NCBI RefSeq assembly: GCF_000227465.1
Contig: NC_016047.1
Coordinates: forward strand, 1,964,857 to 2,028,856
Direction: 5' to 3'
DNA: 64,000 nt
Source of the DNA: Bacillus spizizenii TU-B-10
GTDB taxonomy: Bacteria; Bacillota; Bacilli; Bacillales; Bacillaceae
How positions within the stretch are numbered: the first letter of the stretch is position 1; every line of letters begins with the position of its first letter. Of this stretch, positions 56,048 to 64,000 are shown piece by piece. The position numbers and the translations under genes are program-made. The notes under the pieces are model-generated. The model ran no database searches. It had not been told where the DNA came from and saw nothing but the letters and a program-made list of their open reading frames with translations.

Positions 56048-56665
56048 TTAATGGACGGTTCTGAACACGCCAATCACTTTCCCTAGAATGCTGACATTCT
56101 GCAAGATGATAGGTTCCATCGTTGGGTTTTCAGGCTGTAAGCGAATGTGAGTATCCTCTTTATAGAAACGTTTTACCGTAGCTTCATCATCTTCTGTCAT
56201 CGCAACTACAATTTCCCCGTTGTTCGCTGTATTTTGCTGTTTAACGATGACATAATCCTTATCGAGAATACCAGCATCAATCATACTGTCTCCCATAATC
56301 TCCAGCATAAACACATGCTCGTCCGGAGGAACCATACGGTCAGGAAGCGGAAAATATTCTTCAATATTTTCTACTGCTGTAATAGGAGATCCCGCCGTGA
56401 CTTTCCCGATGACCGGTACATTAACGACCTGACTTTGCGGAATGTCTACTTCTTCATCAAGTATTTCTATTGCTCTAGGTTTTGTCGGATCCCGTCTGAT
56501 CAGCCCTTTTGTTTCCAGACGGGCCAAATGGCCGTGGACAGTTGAGCTGGACGCAAGCCCAACAGCCTCTCCGATTTCTCTCACGGAAGGCGGATATCCT
56601 TTTGATTTAACCTCTGCTTTAATAAACCGGAGGATATCAAGTTGCCTTTTTGATAGCTTCGTCAT
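56048..56665 (-). CDS. lexA: SOS repressor LexA (DinR)
   Basis: This 205-residue protein has an N-terminal winged helix (to about residue 65) and a C-terminal self-cleavage domain. Cleavage is at A91-G92 with catalytic S127 and K165. It represses SOS genes through boxes in the intergenic region to yneA. I chose ATG 56665 with GAGGTGCG upstream rather than the longer frame. Confidence 0.98.
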   Translation of the reverse strand: MTKLSKRQLDILRFIKAEVKSKGYPPSVREIGEAVGLASSSTVHGHLARLETKGLIRRDPTKPRAIEILDEEVDIPQSQVVNVPVIGKVTAGSPITAVENIEEYFPLPDRMVPPDEHVFMLEIMGDSMIDAGILDKDYVIVKQQNTANNGEIVVAMTEDDEATVKRFYKEDTHIRLQPENPTMEPIILQNVSILGKVIGVFRTVH

Positions 56666-56723
56666 TTTTCGCACCTCAAAACGTCGATTTTAAGAAGATT
56701 ATAGCATGATTTTCCTTACAGTA

Positions 56724-56804
56724 CAAACATAGGTTCGAAAAAAACAATTGACAGAAACGTTTGTTCGTATATACTGAAATTATAAAAAAGCGAACAAACA
56801 TTCC
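56724..56804. promoter_or_regulatory. lexA/yneA divergent control region with three LexA boxes
   Basis: The boxes are CAAACATAGGTTCG (56724-56737), GAAACGTTTGTTCG (56754-56767) and CGAACAAACATTCC (56791-56804). The yneA promoter TTGACA (56748-56753) and TATACT (56770-56775), with a 16-bp spacer, encloses the middle box. The -10 of lexA lies near the first box. Confidence 0.9.
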
Positions 56805-56821
56805 TGTTGGAGGTTATGATC

Positions 56822-57133
56822 ATGAGTAAAGAATCTATTATTTTTGTCGTTCTATTCTCAGTGATTTTGAGCGCGGTTATCCTTTTGCTGTCATATACAA
56901 GCAGCGGTCAGGAGCTTAATCAGTATGCTAAAATAGAAGTCCAGCAAGGCGACACACTTTGGTCAATTGCTGATCAGGTAGCAGATACAAAAAAGATAAA
57001 CAAAAACGATTTTATTGAATGGGTAGCTGATAAAAATCATCTTCAGACGTCTGATATCCAGCCGGGAGATGAGTTGGTGATTCCATTGAAAAAGAAGCAT
57101 CAGGATGCATATGAATTGGCAACTGTAAGATAG
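56822..57133 (+). CDS. yneA: SOS cell division inhibitor YneA
   Basis: This 103-residue protein has one N-terminal membrane segment (residues 6-26) and a LysM domain (about residues 38-89, QQGDTLWSIADQV). It blocks septation after DNA damage and is then degraded. ATG 56822 follows GGAGG. It is the first gene of yneA-yneB-ynzC. Confidence 0.95.
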   Translation: MSKESIIFVVLFSVILSAVILLLSYTSSGQELNQYAKIEVQQGDTLWSIADQVADTKKINKNDFIEWVADKNHLQTSDIQPGDELVIPLKKKHQDAYELATVR

Positions 57134-58102
<969 letters not shown>

Positions 58103-58105
58103 TAT

Positions 58106-58137
58106 AAGAGGAATACGGAAATATCGTATTCCTCTTT
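58106..58137 (+). terminator. Terminator after ynzC
   Basis: An AAGAGGAATACG/CGTATTCCTCTT stem of 12 bp is followed by Ts. Confidence 0.88.
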
Positions 58138-58270
58138 TGCATATACTATAAGCAAAACTCTTATGTGACAAAATTCAACAAGTTTCTCTCAAATTTAAGC
58201 TGAAACAGTTGAGAAAAAGTCGTCAGACATTTATGATGTAAGGGTACAACACATAAGGAAGGGGATTTTT

Positions 58271-60274
58271 ATGGATACAATTGAAAAGAAATCAGTTGCT
58301 ACCATTCGCACACTGTCAATAGACGCTATTGAAAAAGCAAATTCTGGTCACCCAGGGATGCCAATGGGGGCCGCTCCAATGGCATACACGCTGTGGACAA
58401 AATTTATGAACGTAAGTCCGGCAAACCCTGGCTGGTTTAACCGTGACCGTTTTGTTTTATCTGCTGGACACGGATCAGCACTTTTATACAGCATGCTTCA
58501 TTTAAGCGGGTTTGATCTTAGCATCGAAGATCTTAAGGGATTCCGCCAGTGGGGCAGCAAAACACCTGGACATCCTGAATTCGGACATACTGCCGGTGTT
58601 GATGCGACAACAGGTCCGCTCGGCCAAGGAATTGCCATGGCGGTCGGAATGGCTATCGCTGAACGCCATTTAGCAGAAACTTACAACCGCGATTCATTTA
58701 ACGTAGTCGATCATTATACATACAGTATTTGCGGTGATGGTGATTTAATGGAGGGCATTTCTTCTGAAGCTGCTTCACTCGCAGGCCATCTTCAGCTTGG
58801 CCGTCTGATCGTATTATACGATTCTAATGACATCTCTCTTGATGGAGATCTCGACCGTTCATTCTCTGAAAATGCAAAACAGCGTTTTGAAGCAATGAAT
58901 TGGGAAGTTCTTTATGTTGAGGATGGAAACAACATCGAAGAATTAACAGCGGCTATCGAAAAAGCACGCCAAAATGAAAAGAAACCTACATTAATTGAAG
59001 TGAAAACGACAATCGGTTTCGGTTCACCTAACCGTGCCGGCACATCCGGTGTTCACGGTGCTCCGCTTGGTAAAGAGGAAAGCAAGTTAACAAAAGAAGC
59101 TTACGCGTGGACATATGAAGAAGATTTCTACGTACCGTCAGAAGTATATGAGCATTTTGCTGCAGTGGTTAAAGAATCAGGCGAGAAAAAAGAACAAGAA
59201 TGGAATGCTCAATTCGCTAAATATAAAGAAGTTTATCCTGAACTTGCTGAACAGCTTGAGCTGGCAATCAAAGGAGAGCTTCCGAAGGACTGGGATCAAG
59301 AGGTTCCTGTTTATGAAAAAGGAAGCAGCCTGGCATCCCGTGCCTCTTCCGGTGAAGTTCTCAACGGACTTGCGAAAAAAATTCCATTCTTTGTCGGAGG
59401 ATCTGCTGACCTAGCGGGATCAAACAAAACGACAATTAAAAATGCCGGTGATTTTACAGCGGTTGATTACTCAGGCAAAAACTTCTGGTTCGGTGTTCGT
59501 GAATTTGCGATGGGTGCAGCCTTAAATGGTATGGCGCTCCATGGCGGACTGCGTGTATTCGGCGGAACTTTCTTTGTCTTCTCTGATTACCTGCGTCCGG
59601 CAATTCGCCTTGCAGCGTTAATGGGTCTTCCTGTCACTTATGTCTTCACACATGACAGTATTGCGGTAGGTGAAGACGGCCCGACGCACGAGCCTGTTGA
59701 ACAGCTTGCTTCACTCCGTGCGATGCCTAACCTTTCCTTGATCCGTCCTGCAGACGGAAATGAGACAGCGGCAGCATGGAAGCTTGCAGTGCAAAGCACT
59801 GATCAGCCAACAGCGCTAGTATTGACACGCCAAAACCTTCCTACGATTGACCAAACTGCTGAAGAAGCATTGGCAGGAGTAGAAAAAGGAGCATATGTCG
59901 TTTCTAAATCTAAAAACGAAACACCTGACGCTCTTCTTATCGCTTCAGGCTCTGAAGTAGGTCTTGCGATTGAAGCACAAGCTGAATTGGCAAAAGAAAA
60001 TATCGATGTTTCTGTTGTCAGCATGCCTTCAATGGACCGTTTCGATAAACAATCTGTTGAATACAAAAACTCTGTCCTTCCTGCAGATGTGAAAAAACGT
60101 CTTGCGATTGAGATGGGCGCATCATTTGGATGGGGCAAATACACAGGGCTTGATGGAGACGTGCTCGGCATAGACCGATTCGGTGCATCTGCTCCTGGCG
60201 AAACCGTCATCAATGAATACGGCTTCTCAGTTCCAAACGTAGTGAACCGAGTTAAAGCATTACTCAATAAGTAA
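58271..60274 (+). CDS. tkt: Transketolase Tkt
   Basis: Transketolase links glycolysis and the pentose phosphate pathway and consumes the xylulose 5-phosphate produced by xylAB. This 667-residue protein has the TPP motif [14 protein letters not shown], the SNDISLDG metal site and the pyrimidine domain VREFAMG. GGAAGGGG precedes the ATG. Codon use is that of a highly expressed gene. Confidence 0.98.
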   Translation: MDTIEKKSVATIRTLSIDAIEKANSGHPGMPMGAAPMAYTLWTKFMNVSPANPGWFNRDRFVLSAGHGSALLYSMLHLSGFDLSIEDLKGFRQWGSKTPGHPEFGHTAGVDATTGPLGQGIAMAVGMAIAERHLAETYNRDSFNVVDHYTYSICGDGDLMEGISSEAASLAGHLQLGRLIVLYDSNDISLDGDLDRSFSENAKQRFEAMNWEVLYVEDGNNIEELTAAIEKARQNEKKPTLIEVKTTIGFGSPNRAGTSGVHGAPLGKEESKLTKEAYAWTYEEDFYVPSEVYEHFAAVVKESGEKKEQEWNAQFAKYKEVYPELAEQLELAIKGELPKDWDQEVPVYEKGSSLASRASSGEVLNGLAKKIPFFVGGSADLAGSNKTTIKNAGDFTAVDYSGKNFWFGVREFAMGAALNGMALHGGLRVFGGTFFVFSDYLRPAIRLAALMGLPVTYVFTHDSIAVGEDGPTHEPVEQLASLRAMPNLSLIRPADGNETAAAWKLAVQSTDQPTALVLTRQNLPTIDQTAEEALAGVEKGAYVVSKSKNETPDALLIASGSEVGLAIEAQAELAKENIDVSVVSMPSMDRFDKQSVEYKNSVLPADVKKRLAIEMGASFGWGKYTGLDGDVLGIDRFGASAPGETVINEYGFSVPNVVNRVKALLNK

Positions 60275-60283
60275 AAGTCTTTT

Positions 60284-60315
60284 AAAGAGGATGAGTCAAA
60301 TCATCCTCTTTTTCT
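60284..60315 (+). terminator. Terminator after tkt
   Basis: AAAGAGGATGA and TCATCCTCTTT pair around six bases and continue in Ts. Confidence 0.88.
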
Positions 60316-60321
60316 TGTTTA

Positions 60322-60329
60322 TCCGACAA
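60322..60329 (-). promoter_or_regulatory. Possible Spo0A box upstream of sirA
   Basis: TCCGACAA reads TTGTCGGA on the other strand, one mismatch from the 0A box TTGTCGAA. It lies about 100 bases before sirA, which is a known Spo0A target. Confidence 0.45.
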
Positions 60330-60428
60330 AAATAGTATTGGCTGTTTAACAGTAATAGACAATTCTTTCTTTTCTTCTTTTGTATAATAGAGAGCAAATG
60401 AAATGCTGCTGGAAAAGGGGATGAAAAG

Positions 60429-60875
60429 ATGGAACGTCACTACTATACGTACCTGATAAAAGAGGAGTTTGCTAATCACTATTTCGGGCGGGAATCGGTT
60501 ATGTTTGAGCTGTTTCAAGACTATCATTGGACAAGCCTGACAAAGCAGCAGTATGAAATGACAGAGAAACAGATTCAATATATTACACAGCCAATCCCGA
60601 TTCTACATATGCATCAGCGGTTAAAAATGAATTTACACAATACGGATTACAGGCAGCTAGATTATATTTATAGATTAGCTTTGCCGAAAGCAAAAGGCCA
60701 CGCGACGTTTATGATGAAGGAGCACATGATAGAATTAGTGGCTTCGGGGGATTACGAGGCAGAAACGATTTTCTTTGAGGTGTTGAGAAAAGTAAGCCCT
60801 TGCTTTCTGGCTATGGATTTTAATTCGAAGCGTTATGGATGGCTAAATCCGGTGAAAGAAAGAAATTTTGTCTAA
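60429..60875 (+). CDS. sirA: Sporulation inhibitor of replication SirA (YneE)
   Basis: This 148-residue protein binds domain I of DnaA and blocks new rounds of replication once sporulation starts. It starts MERHYYTYLIKEEFANHYFG, the conserved family opening. GGGGATG precedes the ATG. Confidence 0.95.
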   Translation: MERHYYTYLIKEEFANHYFGRESVMFELFQDYHWTSLTKQQYEMTEKQIQYITQPIPILHMHQRLKMNLHNTDYRQLDYIYRLALPKAKGHATFMMKEHMIELVASGDYEAETIFFEVLRKVSPCFLAMDFNSKRYGWLNPVKERNFV

Positions 60876-60960
60876 AACCGAAGAAAAAGAGATGTAAATG
60901 TTGTATAATAGCTTTTGGTTTAGTACACTTTAAACTAGACAACATGAAGGAGGAAATAAA

Positions 60961-61179
60961 ATGACTTTATGGGTTGGCATCCTAGTGGGCGTAGTTGCAT
61001 TGCTCATAGGTGTTGCACTCGGGTTTTTTATTGCTCGTAAATATATGATGAGCTACCTTAAAAAGAATCCGCCTATTAATGAACAAATGTTACGCATGAT
61101 GATGATGCAAATGGGAATGAAACCTTCTCAAAAGAAAATCAATCAAATGATGAAAGCCATGAATAATCAAACGAAATAA
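60961..61179 (+). CDS. yneF: UPF0154 membrane protein YneF
   Basis: The 72-residue protein has one N-terminal membrane helix (residues 3-27) with the conserved FFIARKYM, then a Met-rich amphipathic tail ([20 protein letters not shown]). GGAGGAAAT precedes the ATG. Function unknown. Confidence 0.92.
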   Translation: MTLWVGILVGVVALLIGVALGFFIARKYMMSYLKKNPPINEQMLRMMMMQMGMKPSQKKINQMMKAMNNQTK

Positions 61180-61215
61180 TACGTAAAGATTATGATATAG
61201 AGAAACATGGTTATA

Positions 61216-61245
61216 AAATAAAAAACCCTTATACGGGTTTTTTAT
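61216..61245. terminator. Bidirectional terminator between yneF and ynzD
   Basis: AAAAAACCC and GGGTTTTTT pair with a short loop; it works both ways for these convergent genes. Confidence 0.85.
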
Positions 61246-61252
61246 TTTGCAA

Positions 61253-61426
61253 TCATTCATCACCCGCTACTGCTCTAAGGCGCTGCTTTTGATATTGTAT
61301 GAGAAGATGGTCAAGCTCCTGACTGAGCTCTATCGTAATATGAGATGTCATTCCGTTCGCCATGACAATTTGCAGCAGCTCTGCTCTTTTTTTTTCAATT
61401 TCATTTAATAGATGCTCTCTAATCAC
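61253..61426 (-). CDS. ynzD: Spo0E-like Spo0A~P phosphatase YnzD
   Basis: This 57-residue helical hairpin has the Spo0E-family signature SQELD near residue 36. It removes phosphate from Spo0A~P and so delays sporulation. I chose GTG 61426, 8 to 9 bases from AAAGGAT; ATG at 61444 is the alternative. Confidence 0.9.
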   Translation of the reverse strand: MIREHLLNEIEKKRAELLQIVMANGMTSHITIELSQELDHLLIQYQKQRLRAVAGDE

Positions 61427-61645
61427 AGGGATGTATCCTTTCATACATTAGATCTTCAAAGTGAATGTTTATATTATATCCATATTTATACTAATTTTCA
61501 AATGAGAAGGAGTACAATATCTCAATGTCAAATTAAATTATATAAGTTTTTTCTGTAAATAGAAATCCTTCAAGTGAAAGTGTTAAAAAAATGAAATGAT
61601 TTTGTCATAACTTGAAGGAATGTCAAATCATGAAGGGATGATGAC

Positions 61646-62353
61646 ATGGGAGACGTGAATTATTTTTTGACATTCGGAGCGGGATTTTTATCCTTTATTT
61701 CGCCTTGCTGCCTGCCGCTTTACCCAGCTTTCTTGTCATATATTACAGGGGTCAGCATGGATGATGTGAAAACAGAAAAGCTGCTGCTGCAGAAAAGAAG
61801 CTTGTTTCATACTTTGTGTTTTTTGCTTGGCTTTTCAGTCATTTTTATCGCTTTAGGCTATGGAACATCTTTTGTTGGCAGCCTGTTTAGGGATTATCAC
61901 GATGCAATTCGGCAAATTGGAGCGTTGCTTATTATTTTGTTCGGTTTCATTACGCTCGGCGTGTTCCGGCCTGAGGCTATGATGAAAGAGCGGAGAATCC
62001 ACTTTAAGCATAAACCAAGCGGGTTTTTAGGTTCCGTCTTAATTGGAATGGCATTTGCGGCGGGATGGACGCCATGTACCGGTCCGATATTAGCTGCTGT
62101 TATCACACTTGCAAGCACAAATCCAGGCTCAGCGGTGCCGTACATGATGTTATATGTACTCGGTTTTGCTGTTCCGTTTCTTTTATTGTCTTTCTTTATC
62201 ACAAAACTGAAGTGGATAAGAAAGAACCAGCTTTTGATCATGAAAGCAGGCGGCGTTTTGATGATTGTGATTGGTGTGCTGTTATTCTTTAATTGGATGA
62301 GCCTGATCATTATTTTGCTGTCGGATCTTTTTGGAGGATTCACTGGTTTTTGA
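61646..62353 (+). CDS. ccdA: Cytochrome c biogenesis thiol transporter CcdA
   Basis: CcdA passes electrons across the membrane for reduction of apocytochrome c and spore proteins. This 235-residue DsbD-like protein has six membrane helices. The redox cysteines are in SPCCLPLYP (residues 20-22) and [22 protein letters not shown] precedes the start. yneI and yneJ (ccdC) follow. Confidence 0.95.
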   Translation: MGDVNYFLTFGAGFLSFISPCCLPLYPAFLSYITGVSMDDVKTEKLLLQKRSLFHTLCFLLGFSVIFIALGYGTSFVGSLFRDYHDAIRQIGALLIILFGFITLGVFRPEAMMKERRIHFKHKPSGFLGSVLIGMAFAAGWTPCTGPILAAVITLASTNPGSAVPYMMLYVLGFAVPFLLLSFFITKLKWIRKNQLLIMKAGGVLMIVIGVLLFFNWMSLIIILLSDLFGGFTGF

Positions 62354-62441
62354 CGGTAAATTACTTTCGTACTACTACTAGTCCTTTTGTTTTTGGTACA
62401 ATAAGACTATTATCTGTGGAAATCGATTGTTGGAGGGGAAT

Positions 62442-62804
62442 ATGACAAGAGTTTTAGTTGTAGACGACGCCAAGTTCATGAGGGTGAAAATCAGAGAGAT
62501 CTTGGAAGAGGCAAATTACATAATCGCAGGCGAAGCCGCGGACGGTGAGCAAGCAGCGGACCTGTATAAAAAACTGCGGCCGGACATCGTGACAATGGAT
62601 ATTACAATGCCAGTGAAAAACGGCATTAAGGCGCTTCGTGATATCTTAACCTTCGATCCTAAAGCGAAGGTCATCATGTGCACCGCCATGCGCCAGCAAA
62701 GAATTGTAACGGAAGCGATTGAGCTGGGGGCAAAGGACTTTATTGTCAAGCCGTTTGAGGAAACAAAAGTGTTAGAGGCTGTCAGCCGCGTTATGGGATA
62801 TTAA
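62442..62804 (+). CDS. yneI: CheY-like response regulator YneI
   Basis: A single receiver domain of 120 residues: acidic pocket D8/D9, phosphoacceptor D53 and a lysine in FIVKPF near residue 103. It has no output domain. The ATG at 62442 follows TTGGAGGGG. It sits between ccdA and ccdC in the same operon; its kinase is not known. Confidence 0.92.
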   Translation: MTRVLVVDDAKFMRVKIREILEEANYIIAGEAADGEQAADLYKKLRPDIVTMDITMPVKNGIKALRDILTFDPKAKVIMCTAMRQQRIVTEAIELGAKDFIVKPFEETKVLEAVSRVMGY

Positions 62805-62891
62805 CGTCATTTCTTTTCAAAATGGTTTTTTTTATTGTTTTGGAGTATAGTATATAGTATCAACACTCCTAGAAACAAAGGAATGATAAGT

Positions 62892-63374
62892 ATGATGATT
62901 ATAGTTTCATCGATTATTGCTGTGTTAATGGCTGTAGCTGTGATGGTGGTCAGAATAAAGTCCTCTGACAAGCCCGTTTCACCGAAAAAAATCATTCTTC
63001 CGCCGATTTTTATGAGTACGGGAGCGTTAATGTTTTTATTTCCGGTATTTTGGGTCACTGGTGCAGAGTTTTTAGAATCAATCACTTTAGGCGTGATTTT
63101 TTCTATTTTTCTCATCAAAACTTCTAAGTTTGAAATTAAAAATAATGAAATTTACATGAAACGCTCTAAAGCATTTGTATTTATATTAGTCGGTCTTTTG
63201 GTGATCAGAATCGCGATGAAATCGATTTTGAGCACATCAATTGATTACGGCGCATTGAGCGGAATGTTTTGGATTCTGGCTTTCGGTATGATTGTGCCGT
63301 GGAGAATCGCCATGTATTTATCATATCGAAAACTTCATAACGAGCTGCAGTCAGCTAATATTCAAATGAATTAA
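62892..63374 (+). CDS. ccdC: CcdC membrane protein YneJ
   Basis: This 160-residue protein has five membrane segments. It belongs to the ccdA-yneI-ccdC group but is dispensable for cytochrome c synthesis, as I recall. The ATG at 62892 follows AAAGGAATG; the upstream part of the frame from 62835 is not used. Confidence 0.88.
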   Translation: MMIIVSSIIAVLMAVAVMVVRIKSSDKPVSPKKIILPPIFMSTGALMFLFPVFWVTGAEFLESITLGVIFSIFLIKTSKFEIKNNEIYMKRSKAFVFILVGLLVIRIAMKSILSTSIDYGALSGMFWILAFGMIVPWRIAMYLSYRKLHNELQSANIQMN

Positions 63375-63406
63375 AAAACCTTTCCTTCTATCAGGAAAGG
63401 TTTTTT
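63374..63406. terminator. Bidirectional terminator between yneJ and yneK
   Basis: AAAACCTTTCC and GGAAAGGTTTT pair with a loop of about 8 bases. The yneK stop codon overlaps the downstream T-run. Confidence 0.88.
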
Positions 63407-63833
63407 ATTTGAGAAGGGTCTGATAAGGTTCGAGATCGATTTTTTTGTCCTGCAGATGTCTTTTTAAGAAGGTATGGTCTCTTTTAGGAGTTGCGAGAAT
63501 ATAGCCTCTGATCATCAGTTGCTGATCAATCTTTGATACCTTTTCTTCTAATGCAAGCTCACCGATTTTACCTGCGATTTTGGCTTTTGCTGCATCTCTG
63601 AACAGCTCCGGAACCGGCGAAACCAATTCATTAAGAAATTGTTTGTTTTCATTGCTCCACAAATGCATGCTGTTTTCGATATAGTAATCCTGCCAATCAA
63701 GCTCTGACCTGCCGTCTTCTTTCGGTAAACGCTTTAAAAACTTTCGAAACATAAAAAAACCGCCGATTGATAATAAGACAACCATCATGATCACCCAAAA
63801 CAGAATAAACCACAAAAACCAGCCTTCCAGCAT
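63405..63833 (-). CDS. yneK: DUF2621 membrane protein YneK
   Basis: The 142-residue protein has one N-terminal membrane helix (LEGWFLWFILFWVIMMVVLL) and a soluble C-terminal domain of the DUF2621 type. GGGGGAATG precedes TTG 63836 and ATG 63833; I chose the ATG for spacing. Function unknown. Confidence 0.88.
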   Translation of the reverse strand: MLEGWFLWFILFWVIMMVVLLSIGGFFMFRKFLKRLPKEDGRSELDWQDYYIENSMHLWSNENKQFLNELVSPVPELFRDAAKAKIAGKIGELALEEKVSKIDQQLMIRGYILATPKRDHTFLKRHLQDKKIDLEPYQTLLK

Positions 63834-63836
63834 CAA

Positions 63837-64000
63837 TCATTCCCCCCTTATTCTAACCATATTGTATACGAAGAGAGATTAGAAGAACACAGTAAAAAAA
63901 GAATAGAAAGAAATGATAGACGTCTAGTCAAAAGAGATAGTAGATCATATTCTATTGTATAGTGAATCTGCTATTTGGCCATGGGAGAGTCACTAGAGGG
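63837..64000. other. Upstream region of yneK, to the window edge
   Basis: No gene is seen. A possible -10 (TACAAT on the minus strand, near 63860-63866) could belong to the yneK promoter. Confidence 0.4.

Overview
The window is chromosomal DNA of a low-GC Gram-positive endospore former. Gene order and protein sequences place it in the Bacillus subtilis species complex. From memory it follows the stretch of strain 168 that runs from aprX to yneK: aprX, pghC(ymaC), ymaD, ebrAB, ymaGF, miaA-hfq, nrdIEF-ymaB, cwlC, spoVK, hflX(ynbA), ynbB, glnRA, xyn/xyl, yncBCD, yncF, cotU, thyA, yncM, cotC, tatAC, yndA to yndN, lexA, yneAB-ynzC, tkt, sirA, yneF, ynzD, ccdA, yneI, yneJ, yneK. It is not 168 itself. 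Several genes appear to be extra, and others that I remember as intact are broken here. No rRNA, tRNA, CRISPR array or complete insertion sequence was seen.

Layout. 1-11.9 kb is conserved core: the edge of an MBL-fold hydrolase, AprX protease, a gamma-PGA hydrolase (PghC), the EbrAB efflux pair, spore protein YmaG, MiaA-Hfq, and the class Ib ribonucleotide reductase operon under a double NrdR operator. 11.9-19.0 kb holds the spore genes cwlC and spoVK, then HflX, YnbB and the GlnR-autoregulated glnRA operon. 19.0-22.5 kb is AT-rich and decayed, with an orphan SUKH immunity protein, small membrane proteins, broken short genes and tandem repeats. 22.4-34.4 kb is a xylan/xylose island: xynPB and xylAB, each behind a near-identical XylR operator, divergent xylR, cre sites, a GH11 xylanase resembling the B. 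pumilus type, and the sugar transporter YncC. 34.5-39.5 kb contains alanine racemase YncD, then a phage-flavoured nucleotide group (an nrdF fragment, a DUF2691 protein, dUTPase, thymidylate synthase) interleaved with spore coat gene cotU.

39.6-45.3 kb carries YncM, CotC, a tatAC pseudogene, yndA, yndB, ynzB and a chromate-transporter gene. 45.4-49.4 kb is a GerA-type germinant receptor operon (yndDEF) headed by an unlisted 36-residue membrane micro-ORF. 49.5-55.7 kb contains yndGHJ, yndK, the second gamma-PGA hydrolase PghL, yndM, fosB behind a SigW promoter, and a secreted protein. 55.7-58.1 kb is the SOS hub: lexA divergent from yneA-yneB-ynzC, three LexA boxes, and a candidate small RNA. 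58.2-64 kb is tkt, sirA, yneF, ynzD, ccdA-yneI-yneJ and yneK.

How the genes work together. The xylan genes form a complete route: secreted endoxylanase, oligoxyloside import, beta-xylosidase, xylose isomerase and xylulokinase, under XylR and CcpA control. Sporulation and germination genes recur throughout (cwlC, spoVK, ymaG, cotU, cotC, yndDEF, sirA, ynzD). A LexA box also lies about 55 kb from lexA, in the promoter of a small WYL-like gene beside aprX. The strongest leads for undescribed biology are that SOS-linked microprotein, the small-RNA candidate next to lexA, the micro-ORF at the head of the germination operon, and a 58-residue Tyr/Cys-rich gene.
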